This document shows positions 48,015-58,205 of a DNA stretch of 64,000 nt, piece by piece. Position 1 is the stretch's first letter. Each line of letters opens with the position of its first letter. Under the pieces are notes generated by a model. The model saw nothing but the letters and a program-made list of their open reading frames with translations, was not told where the DNA came from and did not search any database. Source of the DNA: Xiphydria camelus (Eukaryota > Arthropoda > Insecta > Hymenoptera > Xiphydriidae); assembly GCA_963678675.1 (NCBI GenBank), contig OY783192.1, positions 7,202,001 to 7,266,000 of the forward strand, in the 5' to 3' direction. The translations under genes and the position numbers were made by a program.

Positions 48015-48399
48015 ATTGATGTGTAAACATCTATGCTATGGCTCTGCGGTACGACCTTCCTGGGAAATTGAGCGTCAGACGTAAGTCATGTAGATGTGAC
48101 TGCATCAGTGTGTGTGTGGCGCTACTGCGCATACTATTCGCGCAAGCTGGATTATCTCAACGGGAAAACATTTTAGAGAAAAATGTTTTTATAACACGTG
48201 CATCGAAAGTGGTGCTTTTCATGCTAGTTTTACGGGACGAAAATAGCACATTGCACGCTAGGATAGAAAAGTTGAGCTCGCGCATGCGCAGTTTATACTT
48301 GCTTCACTTTCGTCCCTTGGGTAAATTTTTGTTCACTTTCGTCCCTGAAAACTAGCATGAACAGCACCACTTGCATTCACTTGTTATAAAAAATATCGT

Positions 48400-48510
48400 G
48401 TGCAACACGGACCAAAGTTGGCGCCGACGAGTGTGATTGCAGCCCTCGCTTCGCTCGGGCAGCAAACTTCACATTCGTCGGCAATCGCCAATTTTCAGCC
48501 CTTGTTGCAC
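48400..48510. repeat. 111-bp two-tier hairpin, copy B
   Basis: The outer arms are GTGCAACA and TGTTGCAC and the inner arms GCCGACGA and TCGTCGGC. They surround the same core (GTGTGATTGC, then TCGCTTCGCTCG, then GCAAACTTCAC) seen at 12617-12729. Confidence 0.75.
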
Positions 48511-48610
48511 AATATACTATTAATACAAAACTTTAAGGATTTTCCCTTGGCTATACCCAGTGGTCGTATTGGATTTGACCTTGACCGTGACCTTTAAGGT
48601 AATATCAAAT

Positions 48611-49368
48611 GCCTTCCTAAACCATTCATCCGATTACGATGAAACTTTGGAGAATGGTTGGACGCATGCCCGCGAAGGTTTCTGAGTTAGTAAATCTTAT
48701 ACAGGGTGTTCAAAAAGTACCGGTACGGATGATTATTATGCCTTCCTAAACCGTTCATCCGATTGCGATGAAAATTTGGGGAACAGTTGGACGCATATCC
48801 GCGAAGGTTTGAGTTAGTAAATCTTATACAGGGTGTTCAAAAAGTACCGGTACGGATGATTATTATGACTTCCTAAACCGTTCATCCGATTGCGATGAAA
48901 CATTGGGGAATGGTTGGACGCATGCCCGCAAACGTTTCTGAATTAGTAAATCTTATAAAAGGTGTTCAAAAAGTACCGGTACTGATGATTATTATGCCTT
49001 CCTAAACCGTTCATCCGATTGCGATGAAAAGTTGGGAAATGGTTGGACGCATGCCCGCGAAGGTTTCTGAGTTAGTAAATCTTATACAGGGTATTCAAAA
49101 AGTACCGGTACGGATGATTATTATGCCTTCCTAAACCGTTCATCCGATTGCGATGAAACTTTGGGGAATGGTTGGACGCATGCCCGCGAAGGTTTCTGAG
49201 TTAGTCAATCTTATAAAAGGTGTTCAAAAAGTACCGGTACTGATGATTATTATGCCTTCCTAAACCGTTCATCCGATTGCGATGAAGAGTTGGGAAACAG
49301 TTGGACGCATATCCGCGAAGGTTTCTGAGTTAGTAAATCTTATACAGGGTGTTCAAAAAGTCGAACTA
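48611..49368 (+). repeat. Six ~129-bp tandem units
   Basis: Units start at 48611, 48740, 48867, 48996, 49125 and 49254. Each has CCTTCCTAAACCGTTCATCC, then GGTTGGACGCAT, then ACAGGGTGTTCAAAAAGTAC. Minor substitutions separate the units. The final unit ends in AAAAAGTCGAACTATACTTG. Confidence 0.92.
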
Positions 49369-49594
49369 TACTTGACCTAAATTTGACCTCCGCTGACAAT
49401 AAAGGTAACATGAAAAAAATGGTCAAGGACACATTTGAACGTGAAAAAAAATTAATTTGACCTTGATATAACCTCGAAGGTCATGGTCAAGGTCAAATCC
49501 AATATGACCATTGCATAGCCCGGGAAAAATACTAAAAGTTTTGTATTAAAAATGTATTTAAACAATGGTGGATGGACAAAATCAATCCACAATC

Positions 49595-49624
49595 TACCCG
49601 TGCGAAGCCGGGACGGGCTGCTAG
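49595..49624 (+). other. Helitron-like 3' terminus in copy 1
   Basis: CCCGTGCGAAGCCGGGACGG continues to GCTGCTAG followed by T. A short GC-rich stem (CCCGT with ACGGG) shortly before CTAG is the usual Helitron 3' end. I do not see a certain 5' TC end, so the assignment rests on this terminus alone. Confidence 0.5.
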
Positions 49625-49797
49625 TAAGTTATAAATCTAATATAATAATAATAAAGATTTTATTATAGAAAAAATTTAACTTCTTTATGTCGAACTACGA
49701 CGTCATATATTCCCCAATTAAACTCGGACCGCAGATAATTGTAAGATGTTTACACATCCTCCGTGAATACAACGGCACTCACACCTTTTTTTCGAAA

Positions 49798-51028
49798 AAT
49801 GACAACTTTTTACAAAAAATTAATTCGCTTTTACGAACTACGAGAAGTAATTCGTAGTAAGTTTTTATAAAAATTATAACTTTTTACAACTATTTATATC
49901 TATTAACAACCATCTACGATTAATTGATTGATTTTAACGAACTGAGAGAAGTAATTTGTAGTAAATGGTTGTAGAAACTACAACTAGGCATGTACACATC
50001 ATTTACGCACTTAACGTGTTGGCGTATTAGAAGACATACCGCGACAATATTCATAAACAAGAATGTGTAATCCAGTGAAAGAAACTACGCCGCACAACTG
50101 GCAATAGTACTGTGATTGCATGAAATGCCACAATCCTTCGCGTTCCACCAGTGACTACTATTGGTCGGGAAATGTAATAAACCCGCGGTAGCATCGCACA
50201 GATGGTCTGCCCCCGCCCTCTGTTATCGGGCAACATTATGATACGCGTCGTATTGCGACACGAGAGAAACATAGAATAACGGAAGAGGTTTTTGTTTATC
50301 GAACCGTGCTATGTGAAACCGATCAAAAATATTTGCATGTGTGGAATTGCAGACTGCAGGATACGTTTGACTCTTGTAACGCTCCATCAAAATTGCCACC
50401 GCGTCATCTGACAATTTCAAACAGATATAGATGGAGATACGCAGCGAGGCAATATCTATTGCCATCTGAAATATCTTCTTCATTTTTTTGATGATACGAA
50501 AATATATTTTCAATACAAATTCCGTAGTATCAAGAGAATGCAATGTGGTACCTAAAAATATAATTTTTATATTATACGCTTCCTACAAGATATTAACGTC
50601 CCTGTCATAATTTTAAATGGAATCTCATTATGTCGTCCATATACAAATTCTTCCTCCTCATTACTCTCTTTTTTTTTCAAAGTCGCGTGAACTCGTAATT
50701 GAAGTTCAAAGTTTACGCGTGACACTTTCTCATAACAAGCTCAAAGATAGGTCGGGGGGGGGGGGGGGGGGGTATCGATTCCGCCGCTTGTGTAGCCGAA
50801 GTATAAACACACAACAAGAGTCACTTTAGCTATCGTCGCGCTTTGTCGATCGTTCATCCGCAGTCTGAGCAATAACGCGCCGCGAAAATTCTTCGACAGA
50901 TTTCGCGAAAAACCTGCGCATGACGTGTGATATTTAATGAAACCCCTTTGATATATCCCGCACGAAATCAGTTTCCTCGTAAAGATCGAACGTCTCTTCC
51001 GCGAAAGTCGATCGAGTTGAGCGCCAAA
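49798..51028. other. Anonymous stretch
   Basis: At 49828-49985 a motif near ACGAACT.AGAGAAGTAATT is present twice. A 19-base G-run is at 50754-50772. No gene is recognised. Confidence 0.4.
50754..50772. repeat. G19 homopolymer
   Basis: Nineteen consecutive G, whose exact length is uncertain for technical reasons. Confidence 0.9.
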
Positions 51029-51030
51029 TA

Positions 51031-51609
51031 CAGGGTGGCGCAATGGGTATTGACGGTTTTTGAAACGCCACTCTTCGAATATGAGTAAAGTGGAGGGGAG
51101 AATCAACCACTGAAAATATTCCGTATATAATGCAGTTTAGTAGCCATGGATGCGTGGCCAGTGAATCAACGCAGCTTTTGCGTTAAGGCCTATCACCGAT
51201 CGGAGTCAGTTAGAACGTTGAACGAGTACGGCAAGCTCTGGTAAGGAGTCCAACTCGTTGAGCCAGGCGTCATGCAGTTGCACTGCACATTACACGAAGG
51301 AGTTTGGGTCGAATTTTTCACGACGACTTACGATTTCATCCGTATAAAATTGAAATTGTTCATAAAATGTTACCGCAAGATTTCGCAGCATGAACACAAT
51401 TTTGTAGAACATTTCTTGATGTACTGAACCCACACGTTTTAAATAATTTAATCTTAATAATTTAACGTTATTTTCAAAAAATAATAATTATTGTAAAACT
51501 GCATTATACGTGTAATTAAAATATATGTTTTTGCCCTTGTGTGTGATCGTTTCATTAGTATATCTATAATAATACTCTAAAAACCGTCAATACCCATTGC
51601 GCCACCCTG
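51031..51609 (+). mobile_element. Deleted Tc1/mariner-type element with CAGGGTGGCGC ends
   Basis: CAGGGTGGCGCAATGGGTAT continuing to TGACGG is mirrored at the right, with TA at 51029-51030 and 51610-51611. The 579 bases keep the first and last parts of a transposase gene (51146-51429), which shows directly that this short element arose by internal deletion. Confidence 0.88.
51146..51429 (+). pseudogene. Transposase with the middle deleted
   Basis: From the ATG at 51146 the frame reads MDAWPVNQRSFCVKAYHRSE followed by SVRTLNEYGKLW and a TAA. The start W...QR.F.V..Y....S resembles the first helix-turn-helix of Tc1/mariner-type transposases. In the same frame, after unrelated residues, FIKCYRKISQHEHNFVEHFL and MY precede a TGA at 51427-51429, matching the usual C...NG.HFEHLL tail. 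No catalytic Asp motif remains between them. A full gene in this group has about 350 codons; here only the two edges are left, about 30 and 20 codons. It cannot be functional. Confidence 0.6.
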
Positions 51610-51611
51610 TA

Positions 51612-54270
51612 TAAAGATCGCGATAGGCGCAAACAAAGTTCTTTCATTTTTTGAGGAAATATCGGTACCGCTTTATTATGGCGCGGATACGCTAACGAGC
51701 TATAGCCGGAACCTTATCGGTAACCTTAATCGCGCGATCGTAAGAGGTTGCGTGTTATCTACAATGCGCTAACTTAAATTTGGTCGTTAATCGTATCCTT
51801 AACCCTCCTGGGGCCACCCTGGGTGTGTAGCAACCCATAATAGGCACTTGTCTTTACGGATTTACTGCTATTTAACGGGATTATCATATAAGGAGATGAC
51901 TCTCACACGAAGAAAAATAATTTCTTAGTGTAACATTATTTAAGTAACTGTAACAAATATTTGAATTAAAATAGTGATAACATATCAATTTTCTGTCATG
52001 ACAAATCGATTTATGTTATGGTAGCCAAGAAAAAAGAAAGAAAAGCTATGGTTTTCATTGAAACCACGGATACCTGTCAATCATTGTTATCCCAACAGCA
52101 AACTACTTTTGTTACTGTAACAAAAAATGCTGCTATAATAACTGATTTTCAATGTTGTTACTGAGATAAAATTAGTTTTTTTCCGTGCAATGGATTAAGT
52201 AACCAAATCTTTTCACTTAAAAAGGACGGGAAACGTTTAATTCGAACCAAACATTGTGATTTCAATAAAATTTCTTCTCTTTCTTCTGAAGTTGGAGTTT
52301 GAAGAATACTGTAAATATATAGTATACACTTGTACTCTAATTTTCCGTTTCTTACACTTTGCCCGTAAACTAATGTAAGTAGTGGAATGTGATCTTTTGG
52401 CATACGATTCGTTTGCCCACGTGCCACCTTGAACCCTTCAAGGTACTTGGATCACGTATTAATAAAGAAAACAGGAGCGCGGGGGAAGGGAAACGAGGAA
52501 ACTCACGTGTCGGCTGTCAATATGATGTTAGAGGAATTTATATAGAACGATCGTTCGAGATACGAAATATTTGGAGCACAGTATTGGACTTTGATCGAAT
52601 ATCGACATTCATCGAATCAATTTCGAGGGGTAGACGTTCCAACGCCAATCGCGAGGCTCTCCGGACTCGAGTGCTACAGCATGGCAGACCTGTATCGGTT
52701 GACAGCAAGGAAAGTCGCGACGAAGGGCGCTGAACGAGAACGTTGGAGAGCCAGAAGCTGCTCCTATCCCATAGGCACCACGCACACCGTCGACTCGAGA
52801 CTGCTACTGCGATGCCTCATGATGTCCCTTACAATTCGGGAAATGGCGATATGGCGGTGTGAGGTTGGAAGAGTAAGACGAGAGAGGGCTGGGAAATGGC
52901 AGAAAAGAAGGGTGAACAAGGGGGAATACCCTTATCCTCTGTTACGCGGTGAAGGAAGGCATACCTAAGTGGAAACCGTTGTAGGCCATATTGGGCAAAC
53001 GCAGATGCATCGCCGTGCTACACGGATGGACGATATCTGAAATTCGTTGCTGAAAAATATCGTATTGTCCACGAAGAGGTGTAAATAGACGGGTTGGTGA
53101 AATAAAAGGGAAGAAATCTATTAAAAAGACCGTTTGGATTTTAAATCATAACTTGCACGATGTTTGGTGATAAGTAAAACGTGTGATGCATATTTTAGTA
53201 CATATCCTCTGCATATTAAATTCTACCAGGAAATGACTCTACCGAGTTCCACCGAGATCGGTGGCGAAATGTATAAGTTACGCGATGCTCGTGTGTCGAA
53301 ATGTCAGCAATCATGCTAATTGCACACTTGACACTATAGAGAATATACAGATATCTATGACTATCTGAGCGGTCGAAGTTTGTATTCGGTTCGCGACCTA
53401 AATAAGCCGCAGATAATATATCGGCGGACGTTAACACTTCTCGAACCGCCATCAGCTGGCTTTCATGGGATCGAACTTAACGAGCTAAACCTTGACCCGC
53501 ATTTCACTCGTGATCGATTGTCGATGGGCTCGCGGTCGTCGTTTCGTCGTGGAAATCCGAAAACGCGGTAACTTTTATCCGAAAAATTATTTCCGCGAAG
53601 CAACTTCCATGTGAAAATCGCGACAGGAGAAAAGTAAAGCCGCTCCGAAGCGATGAATTATTATTTACTCGGAAACTTCGGCTCCACATGAGCGAAGTAA
53701 CGCAAGGGATGGTCAGCGACGATCGATTCCGCAGCCATCTATACTCCCGTGGCATCTCCATTAGCAAGGGAAGCGACGAAAAAGGAGAAATTAGAGCGAA
53801 AATAAAGCGAGAAGCAAATAAAAATAGAAAAAAACCCTGCGCTCACGGTTGAGTCGAGTCGGGTGGATAGGTGGCAGGGACCCAGCGGCAACTGCAGCAT
53901 GCGAGGAACACTAGAACAGTTTCATTTACCTAGCCGTAATTTCAGGCTCCGACCTACCACCGCGATGGCTACTGCGCCATCCTGAAGCGAAGCTGTATCG
54001 CTGCTCCGTCAAATGCTTTCGTTTTATTTCATTCTGCTCCGCGCGACGGAAGTAAAATTCGCCGGCGTCGGCATGGCGCAGTTGCATCGCGTCCCCCGGT
54101 TGCACTAACTCGATTTCTCGGCGCGGTGATGATCTCGGTTCGGTCGGGAGGTCAGAGTTCGAATCGCGTTATTTAAAGGCTCCCACGGATGCTGAATCTC
54201 TCTTTCCTCAGATTTTCTTTATTTCTTGGAGACTGCACTATATAACTGTATATTTTACTTTTATTTTCGC
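51612..54270. other. Anonymous stretch with one MITE-like sequence
   Basis: Open frames at 52389-52968 and 53216-53767 are of moderate length but have no recognisable domain and overlap on both strands. The MITE-like sequence at 51904-52190 is listed separately. Confidence 0.4.
51904..52190. mobile_element. MITE-like sequence with CACACGAAGAAAAATAATTT ends
   Basis: CACACGAAGAAAAATAATTT on the left resembles the complement of AAATTAGTTTTTTTCCGTGC on the right, with a few mismatches. The interior repeats GTTACTGTAACAAA-like motifs. No target duplication is certain. Confidence 0.45.
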
Positions 54271-54426
54271 CAAAGGAGAGTTGCCAAATTTGGACCATAT
54301 ATCACCTAGGAGGGATCACATCTGTATTTAAAACCGTTACTACCCTATCAGCTACAAATATGTCTGTCGGAACTATCAAAGAATGTGGGTTAGGTATCTA
54401 TCTAAAAAATCTGAGTATAAGATGTA

Positions 54427-54953
54427 CAGTGGGGATCCAAGAATTTAGGCTCCTAGAAATTTGGGTATTACCTACTTGCGTGCCCTTTCTCCGGTTACTC
54501 TCTCGTTATTCAAACAAGGGGCACAATAGTTGGGACGGTTCACTGGAGCATATATGAAGGGTACACGGGAAAAAGGAGCTCATCGACGTTTTACAAAAGA
54601 GAGTAATTTTTAGGTTTATTTTCTATGTCACCCTCAAGAACATTTTTTATCAAAGGTTTTTACTGGGTTGGGATATGTGCAATGAGATATAAAAACTACA
54701 TACCAACACACACACATGTGAGGGTTTTTATTATCAAGTAAATAAGAAAAAAAAAACACCAAAAACTTATTTAAATACAAAATGTCGATGAGCCCCTTTT
54801 TCCCGTGTACCCTTCATATACTTCGATTCCGAAGATATCTGCGTGCACTGAAAGCATACGTGCAGTATCCCCACCATTCATGAGTCACGCCTACGAGTGC
54901 AGGCTTAGAAATTTGAGCAGTCCCGATGGTGCTCTAATTTTTGTATCCCCACT
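54427..54953. mobile_element. Middle element of the nest, CAGTGGGGAT ends
   Basis: CAGTGGGGATCCAAGAATTT at 54427 is mirrored by AATTTTTGTATCCCCACTG near 54953. It is interrupted by the element at 54555-54816. No coding sequence is recognised. Confidence 0.7.
54555..54816. mobile_element. Innermost MITE of the nest, TA-flanked
   Basis: TGAAGGGTACACGGGAAAAA and its mirror at the right end extend inwards through GAGCTCATCGAC, giving arms of about 40 bases. TA flanks at 54553-54554 and 54817-54818. Confidence 0.85.
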
Positions 54954-55053
54954 GTTTCTAACCATAACCAAGCAACGAAAAATATATCTACTGTCCTATA
55001 GTAGATACAGAGATGATCTAATCTAGGCGACGGTTCAAATTTGGAAACTCTCC

Positions 55054-57462
55054 CCTACGTTAAGATTTAATTATAAGTATTTGTATTGCGATTATCGTAT
55101 TATTAACGGAATATCGTATCGTAATATATCTCTCGTATTACCTTGTGCGTCTTCTTCTCAACGAGATTTAGAGTTCTTGGGGGTAATAAAATGATTTCTT
55201 CCGCCCCTCCCAATAATCTTTTTTTTTTCTATCATCGCATCCTCGTTCGATTTGTCAACTCGACGAAATCGTTACGAAGTCCCCCCCCCCCCCCCCCGGC
55301 AGATAATTCGATAAAAACCACTTCTTCCGCGTTCGGCTGCGAAACTAATCGACCGCCCTAACGGCGTTAGCAAGTGCCGAGAAGGAGCCGTTCCCCTCAA
55401 GTACGGAACATTTCGATTTCTTTCCGCGGTACTTGCCAGTAGACGCGAGAAAAACACGAATAAAACGTCCGAATCGCCGCCGCGCCGTCGTCGTCGTGGA
55501 GTGTACCGGGCGAATGCATCCGAGCGGTATTTTCGAGCAGGAAGCTCTCGGTGCTTTCTGCACCGACGAAAGCTAAAGTGGCTTGCTCCTGACAGGTCGA
55601 AAATAAATATTTGCACGTATTTCAACGATTAGTCCTCGTTATAAGCAACGCGCGAGGAAACCGGCTACGAGACGTGCGAGTTGCGCGACCGCATCGTCTC
55701 GCTCTTTCGCGTCTCCGACGAGAATCACAATCCCGCGACAGCTCGAGAGTCCCGCGTGCGCGCGAGTTCGGAGAAGCTCGGAAGAGTAGCGTTATTTCAC
55801 GATTTCCCCCCCTTGCATCATTGCGAATGCGCCTGCCGTCGAAGTCACAACGTTCGCGCGCTCGAATTGAATCGCGGGACCGAATCCCTGTAGACCGCGC
55901 GCACTGGCGAGCGGGCGCGTCGCGTCTGGTTGACGTTTCTGATTTTCAACCGGCATTAGCATGCAACGGGAGTCTCCCAGTTTACGTGCTGTGATGCGTG
56001 TCACGTCGAGCCGCCGTGTCACATCCGCGTAGTCACCCTTAAAAGCTGCGTTACGCGGTTCAGCTTATATACATCCCCCCCCTCTCTCTCTTAGAGACTC
56101 TCGCGATCAACCTGTACGCCCTGTACCTTTATCACTCGCTTTCTATCTCGCAGATTCCGCCGCGGGACCAGTCCGTCGAATATTGGAGTCGATTGAGCTT
56201 GAGCGACTCCCCGCAGAAGGCTGAGGAGAGAAAAGAAAAACAGGTTGGTATATAAGAGCGCGCATCTCGTCCCGTCTCTCGCGACTCGTACGTATGTATC
56301 CGCAGTCATTCTCTCAATAATATTATGTATTTTCGAAGCCGACGCGCGCGCAACATCGTACGTCCCTTATACGCTTTGTCGTTATCTCTCCCTCTCCCAT
56401 CGCTGCTACTACAGTAATGGCTACACATCGTTAGCTCCGCGTCGAGCTCGAAGTGAGTATACCCAGCTAGTGGCGTTCGCCTGGTAAAGGGGATAGTTTG
56501 CAGCAACGTCATTCTGCGCGTGTAGATCGCGGAGATTGGAGGAAGTCGCGTTACCCCGAGCTGAAATAGTGGGGGCGGGGAGGGAGGGAGGGAGGGAGGG
56601 GAAGATTTAAATCTGCTCGGAATTGATACCCACTTCCCGCCGGATTACGAAGAGCCGCCGGGGGTCGAACGAGTCTATGCGGAGTTACGTCGTAAGTATG
56701 AAGTATAGGTAAGATCTATATACGTGTATATATATAAAAAAAAGGGAGGGAGATAAGCGACGCACGAGCGAGACGGGGAACGGGGAATGGCATTCTGGAA
56801 GCCGGGAAACCGAGAGGCATGGGGGTGAGTATGGGCGGAATGGCGTGCGCTAATGTGACCTTGCAAAAGACTAACAGCCTCACATTTTGCACGGAGAAGC
56901 ACGATGAAAGATGGCGCATTATGAGATAAACATTATAAACTGCTTCGGCCTCGCCTCCGGTATAGTGAGGCACGAATAGCGGCGCGGCGCGACGAGAGGC
57001 GTCGCGTCGGAACGGTCGCGTAACGGTCCCGTACCACGTAAAGCTCCCCCGGGAAGCGTCGAACTAATACTCCCAACTTGCGTCCTCGGACCGAAGAAAT
57101 CCTTTTGGATCCTCGCAGAGTTGAAGAGCGTTCCTGCACGGTCGTTCAACTTGTGTTTAGATCAACGCCATGTTATGTGAGCGTTGGATTCAGCACCCCT
57201 GAAGTCGACTTAAAAATATTAACACAAAATGGTGTCTCTGGTTAGAGAATAAATAGTCGAAATAAATGCAATACATTCGATGAATTTTTTCGAAATCGAT
57301 TCCTCGACGATAAATTTCCAAAAGATTGATTTAATATATAACATTCAGGATAGACTCCCGAAAGTGAATGTATAGGCCTTCCACATGAGGTTTCCCCTTA
57401 ATCGTCCGGCGATTAGTACTTTTATCTTAAGTTCGAAAGGGACGTGACTAATTCTAGATGAT
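55054..57462. other. Anonymous GC-rich stretch
   Basis: Overlapping open frames at 55272-57149 have no domain. TATATAAGAGCGCG at about 56250 lies in CpG-rich DNA and might be a core promoter, but there is no supporting exon. Confidence 0.4.
55281..55297. repeat. C17 homopolymer
   Basis: Seventeen consecutive C, length uncertain for technical reasons. Confidence 0.9.
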
Positions 57463-57467
57463 AGAGA

Positions 57468-58195
57468 AGGTGCAAAAATGGAATTCTATGCTTGTAATAT
57501 GGAATACCTCGGTTTTGACTAAACTAACTGCCGCCTTCTGTCGAAAAGTGGCTAAATTTGTCAATGTTTGCGACTTTTATTGGAGGCGAGCTGCCGCGCG
57601 CCGTTTTAGTATGGTTTCGGTTTACCATGTTTGTACATGTGAATTTCGCATGCTGATAATTTTAACACGTAAGTGAATATGCAAGCATAATTGTTTCATT
57701 TGCATGTTTTTATTTAAGTATTTGTTACGAGGCCACTGTATATAAACTAAAGTGTAAGACGTGACGTTGTATTTGTTTAGTTTTTTGTTATGATAGGCTA
57801 GATCTAACTTCAAATATTGATGACATGGGTTGTCGGTAATATGGAATACTAGTCAAAATACAAAATCAAACGTCCAAAAAATGCAGTTTCTTCTGATGAA
57901 TCTAAGGATTCAAGAAAAGATGTAAAACTTGACGATTCTGATAACGATTTGGAAAATATTCCGGGACAATTGGAATCGAATGAGGACGATGCTCAATGCA
58001 TGCTTTGCGAGAAAGCATTTTCTGCTGATCAGAGAGAAGAATTATGGGTCCAATGTTTAATGTGCTCAATGTGGGCTCATAATGAGTGTGCAGGCGCCGA
58101 AAAAGACAAGTATTTATATTTGTGACTGGTGCAAGTAAACCATAAGTTACTTCATTATTTCTTAGATATATTTAAGGTATTCCATATTTGCACCT
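57468..58195 (+). mobile_element. Pogo-like relic
   Basis: AGGTGCAAAAATGGAAT near 57468 is mirrored by ATTCCATATTTGCACCT at 58179-58195. The motif AATATGGAATAC occurs again just inside (about 57496 and 57839), a subterminal iteration like that of the element at 30139-32798. The interior holds a C-terminal zinc-finger coding remnant. The outer boundaries and the target are not exact. Confidence 0.6.
57853..58138 (+). pseudogene. PHD-like zinc-finger tail of a pogo-type transposase
   Basis: The frame reads KIKRPKNAVSSDESKDSRKD, an acidic linker ending LESNEDDAQ, then CMLCEKAF, REELWVQCLMCSMWAHNECA, and finally a Tyr-rich run. A stop interrupts at 58123; a one-base shift restores CDWCK before a TAA at 58136-58138. 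The Cys/His spacing (C-x2-C, C-x2-C, H-x3-C, C-x2-C) is PHD-like and typical of the end of many insect pogo/jerky-type transposases. The helix-turn-helix and DDE core are absent, so this is an internally deleted, frameshifted remnant. Confidence 0.65.
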
Positions 58196-58205
58196 CCTTT
58201 TCTTA

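Larger units (their letters stand above)
48018..49793 (+). mobile_element. Composite repeat, copy 1 (six tandem units)
   Basis: The unit begins GATGTGTAAACATC (48018-48031), and an inverted GATGTTTACACATC occurs at 49745-49758, with about 35 further shared bases. It is nearly identical to 60317-61580, which has unrelated flanks. Inside, in order, are a ~300-bp unique part, a 111-bp hairpin (48400-48510), six tandem ~129-bp units, and a Helitron-like 3' end (about 49595-49624). The frame at 48038-48355 has no recognisable domain. Confidence 0.8.
54275..55053. mobile_element. Outermost element of the 54-55 kb nest
   Basis: GGAGAGTTGCCAAATTTGGA on the left is matched by the complement of TTCAAATTTGGAAACTCTCC on the right, and CACCTAG / CTAGGCG lies just inside. 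Two further elements lie within. The outer target duplication is not clear. Confidence 0.55.

Noticed and set aside
48038..48355. 105-codon frame repeated at 60337-60690
   Set aside because: It is duplicated only because the whole composite repeat is duplicated. The frame end differs between the copies and no domain is seen.
48611..49368. Regularly spaced repeats that might suggest a CRISPR array
   Set aside because: The ~129-bp units are contiguous tandem copies with no unique spacers, and the DNA is eukaryotic.
52389..52968. Two overlapping plus-strand open frames of 114 and 125 codons
   Set aside because: No recognisable domain and no splice or promoter evidence; not enough to call a gene.
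54145..54175. GTTCGAATC resembling a tRNA T-arm
   Set aside because: The flanking bases do not pair into a T stem, and no acceptor or anticodon stem can be drawn upstream.
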